From NCBI GenBank assembly GCA_963169665.1, contig CAUJET010000037.1, forward strand, positions 1-64,000: 64,000 nucleotides of DNA, in the 5' to 3' direction. Origin of the DNA: Actinomycetota bacterium. Its GTDB lineage: Bacteria > Actinomycetota > Acidimicrobiia > Acidimicrobiales > Ilumatobacteraceae. The notes beneath the pieces were generated by a model. That model ran no database searches, was not told the origin of the DNA, and saw only the letters and a list, made by a program, of their open reading frames with translations. Below, in pieces: positions 9,755-20,761 of the stretch; the first letter of the stretch is position 1; each line of letters opens with the position of its first letter. Made by a program: the position numbers and the translations under genes.

Positions 9755-10387
9755 CCGCGGTGGCAGCGCCAGTCGGGGGAGGAAGATCTGCACCAGCGGG
9801 CCGATGCCGAAGGTGAAGGCGAGGGTGCCCACGCCGACCGTGCCGCCCAGCAGCACACCGGCGACGAGCACGGTGATCTCGATCGCCGTGCGGGCGAGCC
9901 GCACGCTGAGGCCGAGCTTGCCGAGCCCCATCATGAGTCCGTCGCGGGGCCCGGCACCGAGGCCCGAACCGATGTAGAGGCCCGATCCGATCGCGACCAC
10001 GACCATGCCGGCGGTGAGATAGAGCACGCGGACGACGAGCAGGTCGGTCGACGGGATCAGCGGCATGATCAGGTCGACGGTGATGCCGATCTCGAGCGCG
10101 TTCAGGATCGTGCCGACGCCGGGTCGTTGCTGGAGTGGGATCCACAGCAGCAGGAGCAGGAGGCCGACGACGACGATCACGTTGCCGACCGAGATGCCGG
10201 TCAGCTCCGCGAGGCCCTGGTGGAACACGTCCCACGGGGCTGCGCCCAGATGTGCCTCGATGATCAGGCTGATGCCGGCGCCGAACATCGCGAGTCCGGC
10301 GAGGCACCGTGTGAGCCGGATCGCCCAGTCGGCTGCCGGCGAGGACGGCGCGTAGGGCCGGTACGAGTCGAGGACGATCTCAGGCAC
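9728..10387 (-). CDS. YczE/YyaS/YitT-type membrane protein
   Basis: A 219-residue integral membrane protein with about five to six hydrophobic segments. It carries the family pattern of glycine-rich loops (AHLGAAPWDVFHQGL, GSGLGAGPRDGLM). The molecular function of this family is not established. It is convergent with ahcY, and its stop lies within the shared terminator. The start is GTG 10387 (VPEIVLDSYRP), because a TAGCGT box ends 7 nt upstream; an in-frame start at 10447 is less likely. Confidence 0.8.
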   Translation of the reverse strand: MPEIVLDSYRPYAPSSPAADWAIRLTRCLAGLAMFGAGISLIIEAHLGAAPWDVFHQGLAELTGISVGNVIVVVGLLLLLLWIPLQQRPGVGTILNALEIGITVDLIMPLIPSTDLLVVRVLYLTAGMVVVAIGSGLYIGSGLGAGPRDGLMMGLGKLGLSVRLARTAIEITVLVAGVLLGGTVGVGTLAFTFGIGPLVQIFLPRLALPPRKTPSAVPA

Positions 10388-10394
10388 TCGTGCG

Positions 10395-10400
10395 ACGCTA
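10395..10400 (-). promoter_or_regulatory. -10 box of the YczE-like gene (leaderless)
   Basis: TAGCGT on the minus strand, 7 nt before the GTG at 10387. Confidence 0.4.
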
Positions 10401-10497
10401 CCCGTCGCCCGCCGAGGGCGCGCGCTGCGACCGGGTGTCGACAGCACCAGGCGGCACCGGGCGGCAGCGCGTCACACCCCGGACGCAGGATGGCGCG

Positions 10498-11165
10498 ATG
10501 CCGTTGCCAGCGCTCCTCACCACCTCGTGCGCCTCCTGCCGTCAGCCGGGGGAGGCGCTCTGTCGCCAGTGTCGGTTCGCCCTCGCCACGTCGCCGGCCA
10601 CGATCGTCCCTGGGGGCATCACCGCGGCGTTGTCGTTCGACGGTGCCGTGCGCAGCGCGGTGCTGGCGTTGAAGTTCCGCAACCGGCGGGCGGTCGCCCA
10701 GGTGCTCGCCGAGACGCTGGTTCGCCGGCTCGGCCTCGCCCGCCCGGGCGCGGCGCACGTGGATGTCGTCACGTGGGCGCCGACGAGTCGTCGCCGAACG
10801 GTCGACCGCGGCTACGACCAGGCCGAGCTCCTGGCCCGGGCGGTGGCCCGGCAACTGGGTGTGCCGTGCCGACGCCTCCTCTACCGCGTGCACGGTGCGC
10901 CGCAGGTCGGGCGAGCCAGGGCGGAGCGGCTGCACGGCCCCTCGTTCCGGGCCCGACAGGGTGTCCGGTTGCGGGTGCTCGTGGTCGACGACGTCGTCAC
11001 CACGGGCGCGACGCTCGCCGCCGCCGGCGAGGCGCTGCGGGCGGCGGGCATCGTCGACGTCCGGCTGGTGGCGGTGGCCGCGACGCCACGGCGAGACGGC
11101 GCGCTGGCTGCCGGCGGGGGCCATGCCAAGGACCGCGCGCAGCCCCCCGGTAGGCTCGAAACCGC

Positions 11166-11169
<4 letters not shown>
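10498..11169 (+). CDS. comF: ComF-family phosphoribosyltransferase-like protein
   Basis: A 223-residue ComF-family protein. An N-terminal zinc-ribbon-like segment (CASCRQPGEALCRQC) is followed by a phosphoribosyltransferase fold with the PRPP motif VVDDVVTTGAT. Relatives (ComFC, GntX) act in DNA uptake or related DNA transactions; the role in actinobacteria is unclear. Its stop overlaps the secA start (ATGA, 11166). Actinobacteria usually have hpf between comF and secA; here it is absent. Start ATG 10498 opens MPLPALLTTSCAS, the expected family N-terminus. Confidence 0.85.
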
Positions 11170-13953
<2,784 letters not shown>

Positions 13954-13961
<8 letters not shown>

Positions 13962-15054
13962 TTTCTCCGACGAGCTGAAGGAGCTCCGGCGCCGATTGGG
14001 CGAGGCCGAGGGCTACCTCAAGGTCGATGCCAACCGGCTGCGGCTGAAGGAACTCGAGATCGAGGTCGCGCGGCCCGACCTCTGGGACGACCAGGAAGCG
14101 GCGAAGAAGCTCACCGCCGAGTACTCGAACATCAAAGGCGACATCGACGGGTTCGACTCGCTCACCCAACAGCTCGACGACACCGAGCTGTTGCACGAGA
14201 TGGCCCGCGAGATGGACGACGAGAGCCAGGAGCCCGACATCGCTGCGGGCGCTGAGGCGATCTCGAGCCAGCTCCGTCAGCTCGAGCTGCGCAGCCTGTT
14301 CACGGGCGACCACGACGAGCTCGACTGCATCGTCCAGATCAACGCGAAGGACGGCGGCGTCGACGCCCAGGACTGGGCCGAGATCCTGCTGCGGATGTAC
14401 TCGCGTTGGGCCGAGCGGCGCGGCTTCGGTTTCGAGGTCGACGAGATCAGTCCCGCCACCGAGGCCGGCATCATGTCGGCCGAGTTCACCCTCACCGGCC
14501 GGTACGCGTACGGCCTGATGACGAGTGAGCGCGGCACGCACCGTCTGGTGCGCATCAGCCCGTTCGACAACCAGGGCCGGCGCCAGACGAGCTTCGCCGC
14601 GGTACAGGTGTGGCCCGTGATGGACGCTCCCGACGTCGAGCTGAACGAGAGCGACATCGAGATGCAGGTGTTCCGGGCCAGCGGCGCCGGTGGTCAGCAC
14701 GTGAACAAGACGTCGTCCGCGGTGCGTCTGATCCACAAGCCCACCGGTCTCGTGGCGAGCAGCCAGGAGGAGCGCAGCCAGCTCCAGAACCGTGAGAAGG
14801 CACTCAACCGGCTCAAGGCGATGGTGGCGGCGAAGGCGATCGAGGAACACGAGGCCGAGATGGCCCGCATCGCGGGTCGCCAGGCGCAAGTCGGCTGGGG
14901 CAGCCAGATCCGCAGCTACGTCGTGCAGCCGTACCAGATGGTCAAGGACCTGCGGACCGAGGTGGAGACGAGCCAGATCGACGGCGTGCTCGACGGCGAC
15001 CTCGACGAGTTCATGGAGGGCTACCTCAGGTGGCGACGCCGCGAGGCGGAGTGA
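13954..15054 (+). CDS. prfB: Peptide chain release factor 2
   Basis: A 366-residue class-I release factor recognising UGA/UAA. Contains the RF2 anticodon-like tripeptide SPF (RISPFDNQGRRQTSF) and the catalytic GGQ (ASGAGGQHVNKTSSAV). No in-frame stop or frameshift site is seen near the N-terminus, so the autoregulatory +1 frameshift of many prfB genes is missing. ATG 13954 starts 8 bp inside secA. The gene is followed by ftsE after 22 bp. Confidence 0.96.
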
Positions 15055-15076
15055 GCCAACTAGGTTCTGCACCCGC

Positions 15077-15754
15077 ATGATCAAGCTCGAGAACGTCACG
15101 AAGAGCTACAGCACCGAGGTGACGGCGTTGCAGGACGCCAGCTTCGACGTCGCCAAGGCCGAGTTCGTGTTCCTCGTCGGCCCGTCGGGCTCGGGCAAGA
15201 GCACGCTGCTGCGGCTGATGAACCGCCAGGAGAAGCCTGAGAAGGGCGAGGTCTGGGTCGCCGGTCGCAACATCAACGACATGCCCGATGCGAAGGTGCC
15301 GCACCTGCGGCGCAACATCGGCAACATCTTCCAGGACTACAAGCTCCTCGCCAACAAGACCGTGTTCGAGAACGTGGCCTTCGCCCTCGAGGTGATCGGC
15401 CGGCCGAAACACGTGATCCGCCAGCAGGTGCCGGCGGTGCTCGATCTCGTCGGCCTGTCGGGCAAGCAGGAGCGCTTCCCCCATCAGCTCAGCGGTGGTG
15501 AGCAGCAGCGTGTGTCCATCGCCCGCGCCTTCGTCAACCGCCCGCTGATCCTCCTCGCCGACGAGCCGACCGGCAATCTCGACCCCACGACGGGCGAGGG
15601 CATCATGCGTCTGCTCGATCGCATCAACAAGACGGGCACCACGGTGGTGATGGCCACGCACGACCAGCGCATCGTGAACATGATGCGCAAGCGGGTCATC
15701 CAGCTCGATCGCGGCATCATCGTCCGCGACCAGGCCCGAGGTGTGTACGAGTAG
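15077..15754 (+). CDS. ftsE: Cell-division ATP-binding protein FtsE
   Basis: A 225-residue ABC-type ATPase that, with FtsX, links septal division to peptidoglycan hydrolase activation. Walker A GPSGSGKST, signature LSGGEQQRVSIARA and Walker B ILLADEPTGNLD are intact. It begins at ATG 15077 (MIKLENVTKSY). Its TAG stop is immediately followed by the ftsX ATG, so the two are co-translated. Confidence 0.96.
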   Translation: MIKLENVTKSYSTEVTALQDASFDVAKAEFVFLVGPSGSGKSTLLRLMNRQEKPEKGEVWVAGRNINDMPDAKVPHLRRNIGNIFQDYKLLANKTVFENVAFALEVIGRPKHVIRQQVPAVLDLVGLSGKQERFPHQLSGGEQQRVSIARAFVNRPLILLADEPTGNLDPTTGEGIMRLLDRINKTGTTVVMATHDQRIVNMMRKRVIQLDRGIIVRDQARGVYE

Positions 15755-16666
15755 ATGTTCTCCCGCCTCAGTTACACCTTCCGCGAGATGTGGGCGAGCC
15801 TTCGCCGCAACTTCACGCTCACCGCCGCAGCCATCATCACCGCTGCGGTCTCGCTGTTCATCCTCGGACTCACGCTGCTCGTGCTGCGTGGCTTCGACAA
15901 CCAGCTGTCGCAGTGGTCGGGTGGCGTCGAGCTGATCGTCTACGTCGAGAACGACGCGACGCCCGAGCAGCTCCAGGTGGTGCGCGACGCGCTCGAGAGC
16001 AACCCGGCCGTCATCGACGTCGACAAGCTGGAGTACCTCGACGTCGACGCGTCGCTCGCCGAGGCACAGCGCCTGTTCGCCGGCGACCCCGAGACCTTGC
16101 AGCTCCTCACCGCGGAGAACATCCCCACCCAGTTCAAGGTGGTGCCGCAGCCCGATGCGTCGGCCGAACTCCTCACCGAGATCGCCTCGTCGTACAAGGA
16201 ACGATTGCCGAAGGTCATCAGCGTCGCCTTCCCCTCCAAACAGATCGACGTGCTCAGCACGCTGCGCGGGGTGGTGCAGTTCGTGCTCTACCTCATCACG
16301 CTGATCCTGTTGTTCTCGGCGGTGCTGCTCATCTGGAACACGATCCGCACGGCGATGTTCGCTCGTCGCCGTGAGATCGAGGTGATGAAACTCGTCGGTG
16401 CGACGAACTGGTTCATCCGCGTCCCGTTCATGCTCGAAGGTCTGATCCAGGGCCTCGTCGGCGCCGTGTTCGCGAGCGGCGGCGTGCTCACCGCCAACTG
16501 GTACTGGACCTCCACCGTGCAGTCGTTCCCGCCCGACTCGGGCTTCGGTGCCTTTGTCGTCACGGGCAACTACCCGCAATGGGTGGTGTTCTGGCTGATC
16601 GTGCTCGGGATGCTCGTGGGCGCCATCGGATCAGGTACCGCGGCGTCCAAGTTCCTCGACGTCTAG
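15755..16666 (+). CDS. ftsX: Cell-division protein FtsX
   Basis: A 303-residue membrane partner of FtsE. There is one N-terminal membrane segment (AAIITAAVSLFILGLTLLVL), then a large extracytoplasmic loop (about 50-165) that in the family contacts peptidoglycan hydrolases. Three C-terminal membrane segments surround the characteristic MFARRREIEVMKLVGATNWF loop. In many actinobacteria smpB follows ftsX; here a crotonase gene follows instead. Confidence 0.95.
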   Translation: MFSRLSYTFREMWASLRRNFTLTAAAIITAAVSLFILGLTLLVLRGFDNQLSQWSGGVELIVYVENDATPEQLQVVRDALESNPAVIDVDKLEYLDVDASLAEAQRLFAGDPETLQLLTAENIPTQFKVVPQPDASAELLTEIASSYKERLPKVISVAFPSKQIDVLSTLRGVVQFVLYLITLILLFSAVLLIWNTIRTAMFARRREIEVMKLVGATNWFIRVPFMLEGLIQGLVGAVFASGGVLTANWYWTSTVQSFPPDSGFGAFVVTGNYPQWVVFWLIVLGMLVGAIGSGTAASKFLDV

Positions 16667-16687
16667 TCGGCCTGTCACGATCGGGTG

Positions 16688-17551
16688 ATGGAGTACACCC
16701 AGATCATCTACGCCGTCGACGAGCACATCGCGACGATCACGCTCAACCGTCCCGATCAGCTCAACGCGTTCACCGGGACGATGATGTACGAGCTCGTCGA
16801 CGCCTTCGACCGGATCGACGCCGATGACGACGTACGTGTGGTGATCGTGACTGGTGCGGGCCGCGGGTTCTGCGCCGGCGCCGACCTGAGCAGCGGCGGC
16901 GAGACCTTCAGCCGCGGCGGCAGCGACGTCGCCACGAAGGTGGAGGGTGTGCCCCGCGACGGCGGCGGCATCGTGAGCCTGCGGATCTTCGAGTGCACGA
17001 AGCCGGTGATCGCGGCGATCAACGGGCCGGCGGTGGGCGTGGGCGTCACGATGACGTTGCCGATGGACATCCGGCTCGCGAGCGAGAACTCGAAGTTCGG
17101 ATTCGTGTTCGCCCGCCGTGGCATCCTGCCCGAGGCGTGCTCGTCGTACTTCCTGCCCCGCTTGGTGGGCATCAGCCAGGCGACGGAGTGGTGTTACACC
17201 GGTCGGGTGTTCGGTCCTCAGGAGGCCAAGGACGGCCGCTTGGTGCGCAGCGTGCACGCACCCGACGAGCTGATCCCCGCGGCGCGGGCCATCGCCAAGG
17301 AGATCGTCGACAACACCGCCCCGGTCTCGGTGGCGCTCACCCGTCAGATGCTGTGGCGTCTGCTCGGTGCCGATCACCCGATGGAGGCCCACAAGGTCGA
17401 CTCGCGCGGCATCGCCGAGCGGGGCAAGAGCGCGGACTCGCGCGAGGGCGTGATGAGCTTCCTCGAGAAGCGGCCGCCGGTGTTCCCGGTGAAGGTGAGC
17501 GACGGACTCCCCGACATCTTCCCCGGCTGGGAGCCCCGCGAATTCTCATGA
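16688..17551 (+). CDS. Enoyl-CoA hydratase/isomerase family protein
   Basis: A 287-residue crotonase-fold protein. Oxyanion-hole regions are present: AGRGFCAGADLSSGG and NGPAVGVGVTMTLPMD. GILPEACSSYFLPRLVG, the region carrying a catalytic glutamate, also fits the hydratase subgroup. The C-terminal FLEKRPPVFPVKV resembles short-chain enoyl-CoA hydratases of beta-oxidation. Substrate cannot be fixed from sequence. ATG 16688 is preferred; GTG 16685 lies directly upstream. Confidence 0.85.
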   Translation: MEYTQIIYAVDEHIATITLNRPDQLNAFTGTMMYELVDAFDRIDADDDVRVVIVTGAGRGFCAGADLSSGGETFSRGGSDVATKVEGVPRDGGGIVSLRIFECTKPVIAAINGPAVGVGVTMTLPMDIRLASENSKFGFVFARRGILPEACSSYFLPRLVGISQATEWCYTGRVFGPQEAKDGRLVRSVHAPDELIPAARAIAKEIVDNTAPVSVALTRQMLWRLLGADHPMEAHKVDSRGIAERGKSADSREGVMSFLEKRPPVFPVKVSDGLPDIFPGWEPREFS

Positions 17552-17560
17552 ACGGCTGAC

Positions 17561-17704
17561 TTGTGGGAACCCGGAGAATTTCTTGTCAAGGTGGCCACCC
17601 GTGGTGCCGAAGAACTAGGGACTCTGCGGGCGGCACCTCTGGTGCAAATGCGGAGCGATACACACGCATTTGATTCCAGATTTGGTGACAGGGGAATTCT
17701 GACC
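17561..17704 (+). promoter_or_regulatory. AT-richer structured leader of the 58-residue protein gene
   Basis: This stretch is clearly lower in GC than its surroundings. It contains a perfect 8-bp inverted repeat CAAATGCG (17645-17652) / CGCATTTG (17665-17672) with a 12-nt loop, and GGTGCC (17602-17607) facing GGCACC (17631-17636). ATTCC (17673-17677) can pair with GGAAT (17693-17697), which would enclose the Shine-Dalgarno AGGGGA (17690-17695). It could be a regulatory RNA leader or an operator; the promoter itself was not identified. Confidence 0.4.
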
Positions 17705-17881
17705 ATGAACGTGATGACCGGTGATGTGGTGGAAGTCGATGTCGAGGGCGAGGCCGTGTCGGCGCTCGTGCTGCTCGCGACGCCCGAAGCAGTGATCCTC
17801 GATCCCTGCGACGGCACGATGCCGATGGTGTTCCGCCCGGAGCACCTCACGAACGTGCGCATCTTCGATCCGGCTGTCTGA
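17705..17881 (+). CDS. Small conserved-looking protein of unknown function
   Basis: 58 residues, starting MNVMTGDVVEVDVEG and ending NVRIFDPAV. ATG 17705 is chosen because a good Shine-Dalgarno (AGGGGA) lies 9 nt upstream; the longer in-frame reading from 17561 would translate the AT-rich leader. The protein is acidic and beta-rich in appearance, without cysteine pairs beyond one Cys, membrane segment or signal. I do not recognise a family. Its TGA stop lies in a 15-bp tandem repeat. Confidence 0.6.
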   Translation: MNVMTGDVVEVDVEGEAVSALVLLATPEAVILDPCDGTMPMVFRPEHLTNVRIFDPAV

Positions 17882-17902
17882 TCTCCCGCTGTCTGATCTC
17901 CC
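17873..17902 (+). repeat. 15-bp tandem duplication across the stop codon
   Basis: Two perfect copies of GCTGTCTGATCTCCC (17873-17887 and 17888-17902) plus a partial third (GGTCTGTC). Copy 1 includes the TGA stop (17879-17881). Confidence 0.9.
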
Positions 17903-17916
17903 GGTCTGTCACTCCG

Positions 17917-17922
17917 TAGCCT
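17917..17922 (+). promoter_or_regulatory. -10 box of the truncated haemoglobin gene (leaderless)
   Basis: TAGCCT, 7 nt before GTG 17930. Confidence 0.4.
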
Positions 17923-17929
17923 GGGTCGC

Positions 17930-18382
17930 GTGAGCGACGTCCAGGATGTGAGTTTCTTCGACCGAGTCGGCGGCCAGCCGTTCTTCGACCGGCTCGTCGA
18001 CGTGTTCTACGACGGCATCGCCGTCGACCCGGTGCTGCTGCCCCTCTACCCGGAGCAGCACGACCTGGGTCCGGCGCGTCGTCGCCTCGCGCTGTTCCTC
18101 GGCCAGTACTGGGGCGGCCCGACGACCTACAGCGAGGAGCGTGGCCATCCGCGTCTGCGGATGCGGCACATGACCTTCACCGTCGGTCCCCTCGAGCGCG
18201 ACCGCTGGCTGCACCACATGGTGCACGCGGTCGAAGCCGCCACCGAGTCGTTCGCCGATGCGGCCGAAGCGGCCGCGGTGCAGCAGGTGTTGTTGGCCTA
18301 CTTCGTGCCGGCGGCGGAACACCTCCGCAACGACACGGGGCTGCCGATCAGCTCTGCGCGGCCTGCACCACCAGCTGGCTGA
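17930..18382 (+). CDS. glbO: Group II truncated haemoglobin (GlbO type)
   Basis: A 150-residue haem protein for O2/NO/peroxide chemistry near respiration. The trHbO pattern is present: SFFDRVGGQPFFDRLVDVFY at the N-terminus, PLYPEQHD, LFLGQYWGGPTTYSEERG, then HPRLRMRHMTF with the proximal haem histidine (RH) and a following RDRWLHHM segment. Length is at the long end of the family. The last 35 bp overlap the convergent cytidylate-kinase-like gene. GTG 17930 is supported by a -10 box directly upstream. Confidence 0.9.
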   Translation: MSDVQDVSFFDRVGGQPFFDRLVDVFYDGIAVDPVLLPLYPEQHDLGPARRRLALFLGQYWGGPTTYSEERGHPRLRMRHMTFTVGPLERDRWLHHMVHAVEAATESFADAAEAAAVQQVLLAYFVPAAEHLRNDTGLPISSARPAPPAG

Positions 18383-18980
18383 TCACCTCTGCCGACAGGT
18401 GATCGCTGTTGATCACCAGGTCGTAGTGGGTCGAGAGTTCGCGGTCGACGCCGTAGAACTTCTTGAGGTAGTCGGCACGGCCGGCGTCGTCGTCGGCCAC
18501 GGCCTTCGCCGCCTTCTTCGCATCACCGTCGGCAGCTGCCAGCAATCGCGAGACCCGCACGTCGTGCGACGCCGTGACGAGCACGCGCAGCACGTCGATG
18601 CGGCCGGCCAGCGCGAACGACGCCGCGTGCGAGGAGATGACGGCGCGACCGTCGTCGGCCGTCTCGTGGATCGACGTCTGGATGAGCGCACGGAGGCCCT
18701 TCGGGTCGACGACCGACGGCGGGGGCATCACCGTGGGCATGCCCGACATGAACCCATCGGCGGCGCCACCCAGGGCCAGGCTCTCGAGCAGTCGGTTGAG
18801 GACACCCTTGCGCTTTTCGACCTCGGCCAGCTCTTCGACGGCGATGCCCTGCGACTCCGCCGCCCGCTGGACGATTTCTTCGTCGACCAGTCTGAAGCCG
18901 AGCGCCTCGGCGACCTTCGTGGCGACCTCGGCTCCCACCGAACCGCCGACCCGTGCAATGCAGACCACGCCGTAGCTCAT
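18348..18980 (-). CDS. Cytidylate-kinase-like family protein
   Basis: A 210-residue protein of the cytidylate-kinase-like (AAK/PF13189-type) family. It begins MSYGVVCIARVGGSVGAEVA, where the P-loop-like glycine stretch lacks the usual Lys, followed by LGFRLVDEEIVQRAAES. Later ISSHAASFALAGRIDVLRVLV and RADYLKKFYGVDRELSTHYDLVINSD match the family's C-terminal half. Substrate is unknown. Convergent with glbO, overlapping by 35 bp. Confidence 0.8.
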   Translation of the reverse strand: MSYGVVCIARVGGSVGAEVATKVAEALGFRLVDEEIVQRAAESQGIAVEELAEVEKRKGVLNRLLESLALGGAADGFMSGMPTVMPPPSVVDPKGLRALIQTSIHETADDGRAVISSHAASFALAGRIDVLRVLVTASHDVRVSRLLAAADGDAKKAAKAVADDDAGRADYLKKFYGVDRELSTHYDLVINSDHLSAEVISQLVVQAAQS

Positions 18981-18998
18981 GGGCCGCGACCGTAGCCG

Positions 18999-19796
18999 TC
19001 AGCGTCGTCGGAGGGCGTGACAGACGATCGCCGTCGCGGCGGCCACGTTGAGCGAATCGACGCCGTGGTGCATCGGGATCCTGACGCGCAGGGACGCGGC
19101 CGCGAGGACGTCGTCGCTGAGGCCCACGCGTTCGGCGCCCATGCAGACGACGAGTCGATCGGGCGGCGCGATCTCGTCGATGTCGGTGGCGTCCGCATCG
19201 GGCGTGAGCGCGGCCACGGCGAAGCCCCCGGCGACCAGCTGGGCGACCGTGGCGGCCACGTCGGTGCTGCGCGCGTGGGGGAACACGACCGCATGGCCCA
19301 TCGAGACGCGCAGCGACCGCCGTGCCAGGGGATCGGCACTCGTGGTGTCGACGATCATGCCGTCCCAGCCGAGCCCGGTAGCGTTGCGGATGATCGCGCC
19401 GATGTTCGCCGGATTGTCGACGGCCTCGACGAGCACCAGCCGGTGCGCGGTGGCTGCGAGCGCTTCGACCGTGGTGCGCGGCGGTCGACGGAAGATCGCC
19501 ACGATCGAGTTGGGCACGCCGAGCTTGGTGACGAGCGCTCGTACCCGCTCGCCGCCGGCGTACACGGGGACGCGCGTCAGCAGGTGCTCGGTGACCGGCG
19601 GCGGGCGCAGCTCGTCGACGAGCGCGACGACCGGCTCGCAGCCGGCCTCCAATGCCCGCTCCACCACGAGATCGCCCTCGGCCATGAACAGGCCCTCGCC
19701 GTCGTCGTTGCGACGCTGCGGGCGGTTCGACAGCTGCCGTTCGTTGAGTCGAAAGACCGCGAGCCGCTCGTCGTCGGGGTCGTCGACGGGTATCAG
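18999..19796 (-). CDS. TrmH/SpoU-type RNA 2'-O-methyltransferase, probable CTG start
   Basis: About 265 residues of a SPOUT methyltransferase for rRNA or tRNA ribose methylation. SPOUT motifs: NPANIGAIIRNATGLGWDG, VVCMGAERVGLSDDVL and IPMHHGVDSLNVAAATAI. Family members start with a (I/V)IP(I/V)DDPxDxRL block; here LIPVDDPDDERLAVFRL begins at codon CTG 19796-19794, whose last two bases plus A form the TGA stop of menB (CTGA overlap). No ATG, GTG or TTG lies in this stretch. The first ATG is about 36 codons later (MAEGDLVVERAL), and using it would remove the conserved N-terminus. Confidence 0.8.
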   Translation of the reverse strand: MIPVDDPDDERLAVFRLNERQLSNRPQRRNDDGEGLFMAEGDLVVERALEAGCEPVVALVDELRPPPVTEHLLTRVPVYAGGERVRALVTKLGVPNSIVAIFRRPPRTTVEALAATAHRLVLVEAVDNPANIGAIIRNATGLGWDGMIVDTTSADPLARRSLRVSMGHAVVFPHARSTDVAATVAQLVAGGFAVAALTPDADATDIDEIAPPDRLVVCMGAERVGLSDDVLAAASLRVRIPMHHGVDSLNVAAATAIVCHALRRR

Positions 19797-20728
19797 AACA
19801 GCCAGGGGAACTCGCTCCAGTCGGGGTCGCGCTTCTCGAGGAACGACATCCGTCCCTCCTGCGCCTCGTCGGTCATGTAGGCGAGGCGGGTGGCCTCGCC
19901 GGCGAACACCTGCTGGCCCACGAGGCCGTCGTCGATCAGGTTGAACGAGTACTTCAGCATGCGCTGCGCGGTCGGGCTCTTGCCGTTGATCTCCTTGCCC
20001 CACTGCAGCGCCGTCGCCTCGAGCTCGGCGTGCGGCACCACGGCGTTCACCATGCCCATCTCGCGGGCCTGGGCGGCCGTGTACTCGCGGCCGAGGAAGA
20101 AGATCTCGCGGGCGAACTTCTGGCCGGTCTGGCGGGCGAGGTAGGCGCTGCCGAATCCGCCGTCGAAGCTGGCGACGTCGGCGTCGGTCTGCTTGAAGCG
20201 GGCGTGCTCCTCGCTCGCGATCGTGAGGTCGGCGACGACGTGCAGGCTGTGGCCCCCTCCGGCTGCCCAGCCCGGCACCACGCAGATCACGATCTTCGGC
20301 ATGAACCGGATGAGGCGTTGCACCTCGAGGATGTGCAGCCGCCCGGCGCGGCCCGCCTGGATCGTGTCCGCGGTGTCGCCCTCGGCGTACTTGTAGCCGT
20401 CCTTGCCGCGGATCCGTTGGTCGCCGCCGCTGCAGAACGCCCAGCCGCCGTCTTTCGGGGACGGCCCGTTGCCGGTGAGCAGCACACATCCGACGTCCGT
20501 GCTCATCCGGGCGTGGTCGAGCGCGGTGTAGAGCTGGTCGACGGTCTTCGGTCGGAACGCGTTGCGCACCTCGGGCCGGTTGAACGCGATGCGCACCGTG
20601 CCGTGCGCCACCGCCCGGTGATACGTGATGTCGTCGAACGCGAACCCGGGCACCTCGCGCCAGGCGGTGGGGTCGAAGATGTCGCTGACGCGCTCGGGGG
20701 AGTCTGCTGTACCGGCCATGCCCGACAT
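19793..20728 (-). CDS. menB: 1,4-dihydroxy-2-naphthoyl-CoA synthase
   Basis: A 311-residue crotonase of menaquinone synthesis that closes the naphthoquinone ring from O-succinylbenzoyl-CoA. MenB-specific features: FCSGGDQRIRGKDGYKY, PGWAAGGGHSLHVVADLTIAS, FDGGFGSAYLARQTGQ and the family C-terminus RMSFLEKRDPDWSEFPW. No other men genes lie in this window. ATG 20728 is chosen, with ATG 20719 three codons in. The next gene downstream overlaps its stop by 4 bp. Confidence 0.93.
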   Translation of the reverse strand: MSGMAGTADSPERVSDIFDPTAWREVPGFAFDDITYHRAVAHGTVRIAFNRPEVRNAFRPKTVDQLYTALDHARMSTDVGCVLLTGNGPSPKDGGWAFCSGGDQRIRGKDGYKYAEGDTADTIQAGRAGRLHILEVQRLIRFMPKIVICVVPGWAAGGGHSLHVVADLTIASEEHARFKQTDADVASFDGGFGSAYLARQTGQKFAREIFFLGREYTAAQAREMGMVNAVVPHAELEATALQWGKEINGKSPTAQRMLKYSFNLIDDGLVGQQVFAGEATRLAYMTDEAQEGRMSFLEKRDPDWSEFPWLF

Positions 20729-20748
20729 TGTGGTCGCTCGGGCGCTGC

Positions 20749-20754
20749 TACGTT
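20749..20754 (+). promoter_or_regulatory. -10 box of the alpha/beta hydrolase gene (leaderless)
   Basis: TACGTT, 7 nt before ATG 20762, in the 33-bp gap between divergent menB and the hydrolase. Confidence 0.4.
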
Positions 20755-20761
20755 CAGCCAC

